64,000 bases of DNA from Deinococcus hopiensis KR-140 (GCF_900176165.1 NZ_FWWU01000009.1:2667001-2731000), one strand, 5' to 3'. Positions 52,008 to 61,738 are shown, counted from the stretch's first letter. Made by a program: numbers and translations. Notes: generated from the letters alone by a model not told the origin.

Positions 52008-54254
52008 TTACGCCTCCTCGTCCTCCTCCCCTTCCCCCGAGGGCACTGACGCCGCCTGCACCCGCCGGTTCTTCCCGATCTCCCGCACCCGCCCCGAAAA
52101 CCGCCCCTTGATCTCCTCGTACATGGGATGGGCGCGGATATCACCGGGACGGCCGGGCGCTGCCGTTTGCACCGGGGCTGGAGCCGCCGCCCGGGGAGCC
52201 GGAGCAGTCCGCATAGGCACGGCGTCGGCAAAGGGCGCGTCTTCCAGGGTGGGGGGCGGTCCCCCCACCTCCCCACCGATGTCCCCCCAGTCGGGCTCCT
52301 CGCTGATTGCCTCCACGATATACAGATCGCGGACTGCACCCAGCGGGGAGAGGCGGTCCCCCCCCTGTGCGTCAGCGGGCGCGGAAGGACCAACCGCGTG
52401 TTCCCCCTCCCAGGGCGCGTCTCCGGCCTGGGGCAGCGGTGCGGGAGCCACGTCGTCCGGGCTGGGCGGCGGAGCGGGACGCAGGGGCGCGGGCGAGTCG
52501 AGGACAGCGGCAACGGCGCGGACCTGGGAGCGCTCGGGCTGGGCAGCGGACGTGGTCCTTTCCAACGGCTCGAACGCCGGACCCCGTGAGGCACGTGGGC
52601 GGCCCGTCGGCTCAAAGGCGGGAATCTCGGCCGCGACCTTCTGGGCAAGTGGCGGGGCGGCGGGTTGTGGCTGGGACCGGGTGGGCGCAGGCGCAGTCTG
52701 AAGAGGCGCAGCCTCGGCCACCGGAACGGGTCGTCCCCCTCCCCCACCGCCCGGGCCGTCCAGGTTTACCCGCCGTCCACCCTCAGGGGCAACCAGCTCG
52801 AAGGTCACGGGTCCAAAGACTTTCAGTACCAGTCCGGCCACCTCGTCGAACTTTCCGGCGATCTGCTTGGCGTGGAAGCTGCTCTTCTCGTCGTAGGACA
52901 GGCTGACGTAACCGGGCTCGGCGTGCATCCGGGCGGGCTTGAGAAAGGCGCGCAGCTGCATGCTCGCCTGCCGGGTCACGTCCGCCCAATTGCCGGAGAC
53001 GTGGGCCAGGGGTGAAGCCGCTGCACGGGTGGAAGGAGGCGCAGGATCGGCTTCCGGGGCAGGCGCACGGCCGCGCGCTGGCGGGGGGAGGGGCCCATCG
53101 GCAACCGGGGCCCGGGTCCCCTCGGCGCGCAGTCCGGCGACTTCCTTTTCCAGCCGCGCGAGGCGCTGCGCCACATCCGCCGGAGCGCTGGCACTCGCCG
53201 CAGCCCCTCCCCCATCCATCCCCGCCTCGGCGGCCAGGAGCGCGTGCGTCAGGGCCAGTTCGAGGCTGAGCCCATCCGCCGAACGGGCAAAGCGCGACTC
53301 CTGCTGGTCCAGGGCGGCCTGCAATTTGAGGAGTCGGGGCACGTCGGCCCCCTCCAGCCCCTGGCCTTCCAGGCCGAGTTCGGCGTGCAGGGCGTCCGAG
53401 AAGGCGGCCACCAGGCCCTCTACCACCGTGCGGGCCGCGAAGCCCTCGCGGTAGAGGGTGGCCGCGCCCGTGATCGCCGCGCCCGCGTCCCCCAGCACGA
53501 GCGCCCCGGCAATGCCGCGTACCCGTTCGCCGGGCGGTAGGCCGAGCGCCTCCTCCACCGCCGCCTTCGTGACCGCAGTGCCCGCCGCGAGCATCCGTTC
53601 AAGCAGGCTCTCGCCGTCGCGCATGGCTCCGTCCGCAAGGCGGCCGATGAGGTGCAGCGCGTCGCTGTCGGCGCGCATCCCTTCGCGCTCGGCCAGGCCC
53701 GCCAGTTTCCCGGCGATCTCCTCGGGGGTCAGGCGGCGAAAGCGGTAGTGCTGGCAGCGCGACAGGATGGTGGGAATGATCTTTTCCGGCTCGGTGGTGG
53801 CCAGGATAAAGATGACGTGGCCGGGCGGCTCCTCCAGCGTCTTGAGGAGGGCGTTGAAGGCCGCGCGGCTCATCATGTGCGCCTCATCGAGGATATAGAT
53901 CTTCTTGCCGCCGCGCATGGCTGCCAGCGATACCTTCTCGCGCAGGTCCCGCACGTCGTCCACCGAGTTGTTGCTGGCCGCGTCGATTTCCAGCACGTCG
54001 GGGTGCGATCCCGCCCGCACCGCGAGGCAGCTCTCGCACTCGCCGCAGGGTTTGGGCGCGGGCCCCGAGCAGTTGGCGGTCATGGCGATCAGGCGGGCGG
54101 TGGTGGTCTTGCCGACGCCGCGCGGTCCGGAAAAGAGGTAGGCGTGTCCCACGCGCCCGGCTTCCAGCGCCGTCCTGAGAACGTCCTTGACGTGTTCCTG
54201 CCCCACCACCTGCTCCCAGCGGACGGGCCGGGCGCGCTGGTAGATGGCGCTCAC
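52008..54254 (-). CDS. dnaX: DNA polymerase III subunits gamma/tau
   Basis: A 748-residue clamp-loader subunit from GTG 54254 (SAIYQRARPVRWEQVVGQEHV; GGAGG five nt upstream). The AAA+ motor has Walker A GPRGVGKTT at residues 43-51, zinc-site CSGPAPKPCGECESC, Walker B YILDEAHMM and the SRC arginine finger. The middle domains lead to a long Pro/Ala-rich tau linker from about residue 420. Thermus dnaX makes gamma by slippage on an A-run; no such long A-run was seen here. The upstream open frame to 54464 is rejected. Confidence 0.96.
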   Translation of the reverse strand: MSAIYQRARPVRWEQVVGQEHVKDVLRTALEAGRVGHAYLFSGPRGVGKTTTARLIAMTANCSGPAPKPCGECESCLAVRAGSHPDVLEIDAASNNSVDDVRDLREKVSLAAMRGGKKIYILDEAHMMSRAAFNALLKTLEEPPGHVIFILATTEPEKIIPTILSRCQHYRFRRLTPEEIAGKLAGLAEREGMRADSDALHLIGRLADGAMRDGESLLERMLAAGTAVTKAAVEEALGLPPGERVRGIAGALVLGDAGAAITGAATLYREGFAARTVVEGLVAAFSDALHAELGLEGQGLEGADVPRLLKLQAALDQQESRFARSADGLSLELALTHALLAAEAGMDGGGAAASASAPADVAQRLARLEKEVAGLRAEGTRAPVADGPLPPPARGRAPAPEADPAPPSTRAAASPLAHVSGNWADVTRQASMQLRAFLKPARMHAEPGYVSLSYDEKSSFHAKQIAGKFDEVAGLVLKVFGPVTFELVAPEGGRRVNLDGPGGGGGGRPVPVAEAAPLQTAPAPTRSQPQPAAPPLAQKVAAEIPAFEPTGRPRASRGPAFEPLERTTSAAQPERSQVRAVAAVLDSPAPLRPAPPPSPDDVAPAPLPQAGDAPWEGEHAVGPSAPADAQGGDRLSPLGAVRDLYIVEAISEEPDWGDIGGEVGGPPPTLEDAPFADAVPMRTAPAPRAAAPAPVQTAAPGRPGDIRAHPMYEEIKGRFSGRVREIGKNRRVQAASVPSGEGEEDEEA

Positions 54255-54427
54255 CTTGGCCTCCGGGCCAGCAGGGCGCAGAGGGCGGAGGGCCGAGGGC
54301 CGACAGCCTCTCCCCGTGGCGTTTTTTCTGCCTGTCGCCTCGCCCTGACCATGCCTGACCCGTTCACCTGCCCAGTGTAGCGGCGCGCGGGCGCAGCCTG
54401 CCGTGAGGCAGAACACCCGGGGCCTGC

Positions 54428-54433
54428 TACGTT
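54428..54433 (+). promoter_or_regulatory. -10 box of leaderless SRPBCC mRNA
   Basis: TACGTT, 6 nt before ATG 54440. Confidence 0.5.
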
Positions 54434-54439
54434 GAGGAC

Positions 54440-55552
54440 ATGTACCGGTTGGGCGGGGGGCCATACGCGAGGGGCATGTTGAGCGGAACGCTCGCCGGAG
54501 TGGGTTACGGTCTACTCGTGTACCTGTGGCTGCACCGGCTCAATGGGAGCGTGGGCGTGATGGTGGCGACGTACCTCTTCGCCGTACCGTTCGTGCTCGG
54601 CCTCCTGTCGGCGCAGTTCGTTTCCCGGACGCTGACCGTGCCTTCCCCGCCCGCCCCCGCGGAGCGAGAGTCCAGGGGAGACGCGCCGCCAGCGAGCGGC
54701 GCCTGGGGAGAGACGCCCGCGCCGCCAAGTCCCTTCGTGGAAGCCCTGAAACTCTCCGCCGTGACGGTGACCTTTTTCCTGGTGGTGGCGACGGTAACGG
54801 GCTTTGAAGGCGTGCTGTGCGCCGTACTCGCCGCGCCTGCCATGTACGTGATGGCTGCACCGGGAGCCCTGCTGGGAATGGCGCTGAGGCAGTGGCGGCA
54901 GGGGCCCCGGACCGGCGCGCTGCTGTTTGCCCTCTCGCTGCCCGCCGTACTGGGTCCTCTGGAACAGACGCGGCCTCTGGGCAGTGAGTACCGCACCGTC
55001 GCCAACGACATCACCATTCAGGCTCCGCCCGGCGCGGTGTGGACGCAGATTCGCTCCGTACCCCGGATTGAGAACCGCGAGATTCACGCGGGCTGGGCCC
55101 ACCTGATCGGCCTGCCGCGTCCGCGTGAGGCGGTGCTCGTGGGCTCGGGCGTCGGCGCTGTGCGCATCGCCACCTTTGACGGGGGCCTGCGCTTTCGCGA
55201 GACCGTGACCGACTGGGCCCCCGGACGGCGGCTCTCCTTCCGAATTCAGTCGCAAGACCCCGGTAACCTGGACCCCCACGTGCGGGTGGGCGGACGATTC
55301 TTCGATGTGCTGAGCGGCACCTACACCCTGGAAGAAGTCCGGCCCGGCGTCACACTGCTGCATCTCAGCAGCACGCAGCGCGTCAGTACGCATTTCAATG
55401 GATACACCGCCTTTTTCACGCGGGCGATCATGCACGATCTCCAGCGCACCATTCTGCACGTGATCAGGACGCGGACCGAGGACGACGCCAGGACCGCCTC
55501 AGCGCCCGGCCGAGCGCCCGACACCGCCAGCGTCCCAGCACGGCCCCTGTAG
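54440..55552 (+). CDS. membrane protein with SRPBCC-type lipid-binding domain
   Basis: A 370-residue protein. The N-terminal half has about five hydrophobic helices (GTLAGVGYGLLVYLWLH; MVATYLFAVPFVLGLLSAQF; LSAVTVTFFLVVATVTGF; VLCAVLAAPAMYVMAAPGALLGM; LLFALSLPAVLGPL). The C-terminal half from about residue 195 (NDITIQAPPGAVWTQIRSVPRI...HAGWAHLIGLPRPREAVL...VTDWAPGRRLSFRI) has the START/Bet v1-like SRPBCC pattern of a hydrophobic ligand pocket. The topology would put that domain on one face of the membrane. Ligand unknown. Confidence 0.82.
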   Translation: MYRLGGGPYARGMLSGTLAGVGYGLLVYLWLHRLNGSVGVMVATYLFAVPFVLGLLSAQFVSRTLTVPSPPAPAERESRGDAPPASGAWGETPAPPSPFVEALKLSAVTVTFFLVVATVTGFEGVLCAVLAAPAMYVMAAPGALLGMALRQWRQGPRTGALLFALSLPAVLGPLEQTRPLGSEYRTVANDITIQAPPGAVWTQIRSVPRIENREIHAGWAHLIGLPRPREAVLVGSGVGAVRIATFDGGLRFRETVTDWAPGRRLSFRIQSQDPGNLDPHVRVGGRFFDVLSGTYTLEEVRPGVTLLHLSSTQRVSTHFNGYTAFFTRAIMHDLQRTILHVIRTRTEDDARTASAPGRAPDTASVPARPL

Positions 55553-55817
55553 GAGGGACGGCGCAGGCGGCCCGCAGTTCGGGCAAGACGTCGGGAGTCA
55601 CGCGGGCCGCCCAGCCCTCCAACCGGAACAGTTCAGCGGGCCGGGCGCCATGGGACAACAAAGCGAATTCGCAGGGAAGGGCGGCGCGAGGACGCCCGCA
55701 GTTCCCCGTCGCCATTCCTTGAACTTTGCTCCCCCTGCCCTCTCCATGCCCGTACACTCGGAGGATGGACCCCCTAGCCACACGTTTCGCCATCACCTAT
55801 ACTCAGGCGAGGTTGTT
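55553..55817 (+). promoter_or_regulatory. recA operon control region
   Basis: No full gene here. It contains a TACACT box (55753-55758) 6 nt before a 20-codon mini-ORF, and a TATACT box (55798-55803) 14 nt before cinA with GAGG five nt before the cinA ATG. No good -35 boxes were seen for either, which is common for Deinococcus promoters. Confidence 0.5.
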
Positions 55818-55827
55818 ATGCTCCTAG
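55765..55827 (+). CDS. possible leaderless 20-residue mini-ORF overlapping cinA
   Basis: ATG 55765 lies 6 nt after a TACACT box and encodes MDPLATRFAITYTQARLLCS. It stops at a TAG that lies 10 nt inside cinA in another frame. It may be a translated upstream ORF that tunes cinA-thpR-recA expression, or chance. Confidence 0.35.
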   Translation: MDPLATRFAITYTQARLLCS

Positions 55828-55832
55828 CAGAA
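55816..55832. promoter_or_regulatory. weak RDRM-like palindrome at the cinA start
   Basis: TTATGCTCCTAGCAGAA: arms TTATG and CAGAA (one mismatch from CATAA) with RDRM spacing. It overlaps the cinA ATG, just downstream of the TATACT promoter. The recA operon belongs to the RDR regulon in studied Deinococcus species. Confidence 0.4.
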
Positions 55833-57023
55833 ATTATCAGTGTAGGAACAGAGCTGCTGTTTGGCGAGATCGTCGACAGCAACGCCGCCTACCTTGCGCA
55901 ACAACTCGCGGCGCGCGGCGTCACGCTGCACCGCAAATCCGTGCTGGGGGACAACCTGGCGCGGGTCACAGACGGCATTCACCTGGCCCTCTCCCGCGCC
56001 GATCTCGTTATCCTGGGCGGCGGCCTCGGCCCCACCGACGATGACCTGACGCGCGAAGCCATCGCGGCAGCCCTGAATGAAACGCCGCACGAGGACCCCG
56101 GGCTGCTCACCTGGCTGGAAGGACTGTATTCCAGCCGGGGCCGCGCCATGCCGCAGGTAAACCGCAAGCAGGCGTGGTTGATTCCCAGCGCCGAGGCCCT
56201 GCCCAACCCGGCAGGCACTGCGCCGGGCTGGTTTGTACGCACCGCAGGCAAGATCATCATTGCCCTGCCCGGCCCACCCCGCGAGATGAAGCGCATGTGG
56301 CAGGAGCAGGTGCTGCCCCGGCTGCCGCTGCCCACGCAGGCGCTTTTCACCGTCACCCTGCACACCCAGGGCATTGGTGAGAGCAACGTGGCCGAACTGC
56401 TGGGTGACCTGACGAAAGCCGCCAACCCCAGCGTCGCCACCTACGCGCGCAAGACAGGCGTAGACGTGCGGGTGGCCGCGAGTGCGGCCACGGCGGAGGA
56501 GGCGCAGGCCCTCGCTGCCCCCGTGCTGGACGCGGTGCGAATCAGGCTGAAGCGCTGGACCTGGGGCGAGGACGGCGATACGCTGGCCGGAGCCGTCACC
56601 CGCGCTCTGGCCGGACGCAGCCTCGGCGTGATCGAGGCCGGAAGCGCTGGGGCGCTCTCGCTGCTGCTGGCCGACGAGCCCGGCTTTCTGGATGCGGCGG
56701 TTACCGTGGATCACGCCCGCCTGATCACCCTGGGACTGACCCCCGTGACACTGCGCGATCAGGGCGTGGTGAGCGAGGCGGCGGCGCTGGAACTCGCGGT
56801 GGGTGCGCGGGAACACCTGGGGGCGGATGTGGGCCTCGCGGTGGTGACTGCGCCGGGCGGACAGGGCGCTGGGCAGACGTATGCCGCCATCTCGGGGAGA
56901 GGCGTGGAGCACGTCATTCACGTCAACTGGCCCGGCGACGCGGCGCAGATCCGGGAACGCGCTGCCGTGGCGGCCCTCGCGCTGGCCTTGCGCAGCCTGC
57001 GTCCCGCAGAGGTGCAGGCATGA
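55818..57023 (+). CDS. cinA: CinA-like competence/damage-inducible protein
   Basis: A 401-residue CinA. The N-terminal MoCF-type domain (LAEIISVGTELLFGEIVDSNAAYLA; ILGGGLGPTDDDLTREAIA) spans about residues 1-170. The C-terminal CinA domain runs from about 250. In relatives the latter hydrolyses nicotinamide-nucleotide amides through an ESCTGG-type serine site. Here the matching stretch reads EAGSAGALSLLLADEPGF, so that activity may be lost. It is first in cinA-thpR-recA. ATG 55818 has GAGG five nt upstream; the longer frame is rejected. Confidence 0.95.
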   Translation: MLLAEIISVGTELLFGEIVDSNAAYLAQQLAARGVTLHRKSVLGDNLARVTDGIHLALSRADLVILGGGLGPTDDDLTREAIAAALNETPHEDPGLLTWLEGLYSSRGRAMPQVNRKQAWLIPSAEALPNPAGTAPGWFVRTAGKIIIALPGPPREMKRMWQEQVLPRLPLPTQALFTVTLHTQGIGESNVAELLGDLTKAANPSVATYARKTGVDVRVAASAATAEEAQALAAPVLDAVRIRLKRWTWGEDGDTLAGAVTRALAGRSLGVIEAGSAGALSLLLADEPGFLDAAVTVDHARLITLGLTPVTLRDQGVVSEAAALELAVGAREHLGADVGLAVVTAPGGQGAGQTYAAISGRGVEHVIHVNWPGDAAQIRERAAVAALALALRSLRPAEVQA

Positions 57024-57759
57024 AGATTCGCAAGACGCCGCGCCCGACGCAACAGGCAACGGGTCAAACCGTGGAACGTCCGGCGGTCAGACCGCAGCGG
57101 CCAGGGCCCGAAACCCCCGCCGCCTCCCCCGAAGCGCGGGAAGCCTATACGCCCACCCTCCGCCTCTTTTTCGCGCTCAAGGTGCCCAGTGAGATTTCCG
57201 CCGCGCTGGCCGAGGCGCAAAAGGGCCTGCGTGGCAACTGGCGGGCGGTCCGCGCCGACCAGCTTCACATCACCCTCGCCTTCCTGCCTGGCGTGCCACC
57301 AGAGAAGGTGGATGATCTCAAGCGGCTGGGCGCGGCGCTGACGAAAGGCGTCCCGCCCATGCAGGTCCGGCTGCGCGGTACCGGTTACTTTCCCAACGAG
57401 GGCAGCCCCCGCGTGTGGTTTGTGAAAGTGGAGGCCGAGGGGCTGACCGAACTGGCCGCCGCCCTGCGCGTGGGCCTGGCCGAGCTGGGCATTCCCACCG
57501 ACGAGCTGCCCTTCAAGGCACACGTCACGCTCGCGCGCAAGAAGGGGCCCGCTCCCCGGCTCTCGCCCCTCACCTTCGATCTGGGCTGGCAGGCGGGGAA
57601 CACTGTGCTTATCCGCAGCACCCTCCGTAAGACTGGACCGATCTACGACACCGTGAGTACATTCCGCTTTCGCGGAGCGGTCAGTGACCAGCGGTCAGCC
57701 AGCAGCGAAGAAACCACAACCGACTTCCCAGAATCCACCCCCCTCACCCAGGAGACGCC

Positions 57760-57763
<4 letters not shown>
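57020..57763 (+). CDS. thpR: RNA 2',3'-cyclic phosphodiesterase (LigT family)
   Basis: A 247-residue 2H phosphoesterase. The two HxT motifs are HITLAFLPG (about residues 87-95) and HVTLARKKG. An approximately 45-residue Pro/Gln-rich N-terminal extension precedes the domain. A polar tail (SDQRSASSEETTTDFPESTP) follows. Family members open 2',3'-cyclic phosphates and can join tRNA halves in vitro. It overlaps the cinA stop and the recA start by four bases each, so all three are coupled. Its link to recombination is only positional. Confidence 0.95.
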
Positions 57764-58830
<1,067 letters not shown>

Positions 58831-58856
58831 TGCCTCCGGGAAGGGGACCCCTCCCG

Positions 58857-58895
58857 GCACGCCTCCACCCGTTGGGGGTAGAGGCGTGCTTTACA
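58857..58895 (+). terminator. rho-independent terminator after recA
   Basis: GCACGCCTC pairs with GAGGCGTGC, followed by TTTACATT. A second GC-rich hairpin (CCGGGA...TCCCGG) lies just before it. Confidence 0.8.
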
Positions 58896-58967
58896 TTGGG
58901 CGGGTAAGGAAAACGAGAGGCTGGGCGTGCCATCTTCGGTTCATCTCAGTTCACGGAGGTCTTCCCC

Positions 58968-59177
58968 ATGATTCAACCGCGTGCCCCCTGGTCCTACACC
59001 GAAGCGCAGAGCCACCTGCAAGAGCTGCTGGAACGTGCCGCCGACGGCGAGCCGCAGCGCATCGTACAGCCTGACGGCAGCGTCATCGTCGTGCTTGCCA
59101 CCCGCACTTCGCAGGGTGCCCGGCTGATGCGGAGCACCACGGTCAGCCCCGCCACACCGCACGTCTCGGACGAGTAA
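58968..59177 (+). CDS. Phd/YefM-like antitoxin domain protein, orphan
   Basis: A 69-residue protein. WSYTEAQSHLQELLERAADGEPQRIVQPDGSVIVVLA (residues 8-44) is the N-terminal DNA-binding fold of Phd/YefM antitoxins. The remaining tail is short. GGAGG lies 8 nt before ATG 58968. No toxin (Doc, RelE or PIN) follows: the next feature is a terminator and then a convergent gene. It may be a stand-alone regulator or a leftover of a toxin-antitoxin pair. Confidence 0.8.
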   Translation: MIQPRAPWSYTEAQSHLQELLERAADGEPQRIVQPDGSVIVVLATRTSQGARLMRSTTVSPATPHVSDE

Positions 59178-59206
59178 CCCGACGAACCGCCCGGGAGAAG
59201 CAGGAG

Positions 59207-59229
59207 TCGCGCTTTCGGGCGCGATTTTT
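59207..59229 (+). terminator. terminator after the antitoxin-like gene
   Basis: TCGCGC-TTTCGG-GCGCGA followed by TTTTTG. Confidence 0.8.
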
Positions 59230-59250
59230 GCGTTCCCGCTCTGGAGCGGG

Positions 59251-60324
59251 CTACGCTGCCCGCACCTGATTGCGCCCGGCAGCCTTTGAGGCGTACAGGG
59301 CCTCGTCGGCGCGCCTTAGCAACCCGCTCACGTCCTCGCCGGGGAGGGCCTCGGCGACGCCGAAGCTGGCAGTGACGTGCAGGCCCGGCCCATAGACCAC
59401 CTCGGCGACAGACAGCCGCAGCCGCTCGGCCACCACCGCGCCGTCTGCCAGGCGGGTGCTGGGCAGCACCACCAGGAATTCCTCACCGCCCCAGCGGCCC
59501 AACAGGGTGTCCCGGCGCAGGGCCGCCATGCCTGCCGCGACCGTTCCGCGCAGCACCTCGTCGCCCGCGTCGTGCCCGAAGGTGTCGTTGACGCGCTTGA
59601 AATGGTCCAGATCGAACAAGATCACCGTCAGGGGTTCCTGGCGCTCAAGGCCCGCCGCCAGCCCCTGCATCAGGCGGCGGCGGTTGGGTGCGCCCGTCAG
59701 GGGATCGAGATAGGCGGTGCGGGCCTCGCTCTCGGCCTCGCTGATGGCCGTGACGTAGCGGTCTTGCAGCACGCCGAACAGCACGAAGAAGCTGATAAAG
59801 GTGACGTGCGCCAGAAACACCTGCACCAGCAGCGCCGACTGGTCCCGCTTGACGTCCAGGGGAATCTGGTCCGAGAGGCCAAAGGCCACCCCCACGCCCG
59901 TAAGGACGGCCAGCAGCGACGCCGATGCCCCCAGCGCCACTCGCCCCGGAAACGCCAGAAACGCCACGATGTAGGCCAGCGGCAGCCAGTACGAGTAGAT
60001 GCCCAGGCCGTTGGCCGCCTGCTCGAACAGCAGGGACCGGGCCAGCTTCCAGACCCCTGCCCCCGACAGAATCAGGAAGTACAGCCCGCCCACCAACGCC
60101 GTGTGCCGGGGAAAACGCCGCAACCACAGCAAAAAGAACAGGTTTTTGACCGCCAGAACGAACAGCCCGATTTGGTCCACCACGCTCCAGCCGATGGGAA
60201 AGGCCACCAGCACGGCGAAGACCGAGGTCGCCAGCGAACTGAACAGGATGGCCGTCAGCGCTGCGTGCCGGAACTTCTGCTCGTGCGGAGCCTGAGAGGT
60301 GGTGCGGCGCGGAGACCAGAACAC
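59251..60324 (-). CDS. membrane diguanylate cyclase (GGDEF)
   Basis: A 357-residue protein from GTG 60324. About six TM helices in residues 20-185 form an MHYT/MASE-like sensor of unknown type, followed by a GGDEF domain (DPLTGAPNRRRLMQG; ILFDLDHFKRVNDTFGHDAGDEVL; RWGGEEFLVVLPS; LLRRADEALYASKAAGRNQV). The GGEEF active site is intact, so it should make cyclic di-GMP from two GTP. The RxxD inhibitory site is not at the usual distance before GGEEF, so product inhibition may be absent. A TACCCT box lies 8 nt upstream. A decayed HD-GYP gene, the opposing activity, lies next to it. Confidence 0.93.
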   Translation of the reverse strand: MFWSPRRTTSQAPHEQKFRHAALTAILFSSLATSVFAVLVAFPIGWSVVDQIGLFVLAVKNLFFLLWLRRFPRHTALVGGLYFLILSGAGVWKLARSLLFEQAANGLGIYSYWLPLAYIVAFLAFPGRVALGASASLLAVLTGVGVAFGLSDQIPLDVKRDQSALLVQVFLAHVTFISFFVLFGVLQDRYVTAISEAESEARTAYLDPLTGAPNRRRLMQGLAAGLERQEPLTVILFDLDHFKRVNDTFGHDAGDEVLRGTVAAGMAALRRDTLLGRWGGEEFLVVLPSTRLADGAVVAERLRLSVAEVVYGPGLHVTASFGVAEALPGEDVSGLLRRADEALYASKAAGRNQVRAA

Positions 60325-60469
60325 GTTGCCTCAGGGTAGGGCAAGGCCCCTGACAGAACCCTCGCAGCTCCCCAACAGTCCCAGATCCAGCAAAAGGGAG
60401 GGCAAGTGAAACCGGAGGGGCCTCAGCAGTCTTGCTGGCCTGCAGGGAACACCGGAGCCGGGGCAGACC

Positions 60470-61072
60470 CCCATGATGCGCGAGAACGCTCTGGCCAGGT
60501 GGAAACAGAACAGCCGGTTCATCTGTGCCCCGGTCTCCAGGAGGGCCGCCTCGACGGGCCAGGCCTTCTTGTCCGGACGCTCGCTGGTGAGGGCACCGAA
60601 AACGCCGCACACGGAAAACGCCCGTGCCAGGAAGGGGATGCTTTCTCCCGCCAGCCCCAGGCGATACCCGGGGCCGTCCCACCATTCGTCATGAAATCCG
60701 GTCACGTCCAGCGCCGGCGCGGACATGTTTGGAAGGCGCAGGCCCCACCAGGCACGGGCCCTGCGCCTGGTCCCGCTGGAACCCTTCGAGATAAACGAAC
60801 AGACCGTCCACACGGGGCGCGACCACCGCGCGAAACCAGACCTGCGCCTGAGAAGTGAACGGGACGGTGTCCAGGGGCTGTTCGGCGGCGAGGGCCTGCT
60901 GCGCGGTCAACGCGTCGCCAAGGGCGCGGCCCAGCATGGCAGAAGCCTCCCGCCGCAACGTGGCCGCATTGGCGAAGGTGACGCGCAGGTCGCGGTCCAG
61001 ACCACAAACCGCCTCCGGGAGATGCTGGGGGCGCCCCTCAAGGGCTTGAAGGGCCGAGGGCTGCACACCCAC
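60470..61072 (-). pseudogene. decayed PAS / HD-GYP signalling gene
   Basis: Upstream (60689-61072), one frame holds a PAS-like stretch: HLPEAVCGLDRDLRVTFANA and PLDTVPFTSQAQVWFRAVVA, ending GLFVYLEGFQRD. A second frame (about 60470-60720) holds the C-terminal part of an HD-GYP domain: FHDEWWDGPGYRLGLAGESI with ARAFSVCGVFGALTSERPDKKAW. The HD and first metal-binding half is missing, HHE has become FHDE, and DVFDAL has become GVFGAL. So a former cyclic-di-GMP phosphodiesterase has been deleted and frameshifted. Confidence 0.6.
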
Positions 61073-61411
61073 TCCCGAAAAAACGGCTGGGCTTGCGGTG
61101 CTGGGGAGCCCCGGACTGGCGGAGCGGTCCTCAACAGGTCTACAGCAGGGGGGCCGGAAACCGCAGCGGCCCCGTGGGAAAGCCGCTGGAGGCCCCTGAT
61201 CCGCGCCGCGCCCAGCAACCCTGTTGATGTTCTTGCGCCCAACACATCAACCTTTGGGCGGACGCCTCCGCCGGGAGACGGCGAGCAGAATGGGGCTCTA
61301 CGCTCCGGGGAGGCCCCCGCACGTGAGCGCACCAACAACCCACAAGGCGACAAGGCCCCCTGTCAAGAAAAGGGGATAGGTTTGAAGCTCTTTTTCAAGT
61401 CGCTGAATTAT
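61073..61411. other. non-coding remnant stretch
   Basis: No recognisable gene. The open frames on both strands are low-complexity. It may contain the lost sensor part of the PAS/HD-GYP gene, but no domain could be identified. Towards 61380-61420 the sequence is unusually AT-rich for this window. Confidence 0.4.
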
Positions 61412-61545
61412 TTTAGAGCATTGGTTCGAATGGCCCCCCGGGTGGAAGGGCAGCCCTCACGGCGTCATTCTCCCCCATGCCCATTCAAGTTCGCTCACCG
61501 GGCTCGGTCAAAAAGAAGTCCACCCCTGGACACCTGCTCGAACTG
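61412..61545 (+). repeat. dispersed intergenic repeat, copy 2
   Basis: A plus-strand match to the minus strand of 2240-2385. The best-conserved core is TCAAAAAGAAGTCC (TTAAAAAGAAGTCC in copy 1), with CGAATGGC, TGGAAGGG and CCCTCACGGC upstream. It lies between the PAS/HD-GYP remnant and the IS630-type remnant. Confidence 0.7.
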
Positions 61546-61738
61546 TACTTCGGGGAATATTCACAGGCCGCGCAAAAGCCAGCCGAGACGGAACCCGGCC
61601 TTGTCGGCCTGAGCTCTCAGGAGCAAATGGTGCTGTGTTAAACCCCCGGATCTGGGTTTCACGATTGGCGCCGTGACTCCATTCCTCCGCCAGGCGGAGG
61701 TGGACGACGCATCGTGGCCCTTCACCGCCAGTCCCTGC

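Noticed and set aside
54251..54352. 33-codon frame upstream of dnaX ending in a GTGA overlap with its start
   Set aside because: Composition is low-complexity (Arg/Pro/Ala) and there is no promoter or ribosome-binding signal fitting its ATG; the overlap may be chance.
55464..55796. 110-codon minus-strand frame over the recA operon control region
   Set aside because: It is Arg-rich, antisense to promoter elements and the end of the 54440 gene, without a start signal.
58890..58910. TTACATTGGGCGGGTAA as an RDRM after recA
   Set aside because: Only the outer four bases of each arm match, the inner G/C positions fail, and it lies in the recA terminator tail without a -10 box beside it.
61425..61440. 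GGTTCGAAT as a tRNA T-loop
   Set aside because: No cloverleaf arms can be built around it; it belongs to the dispersed repeat.
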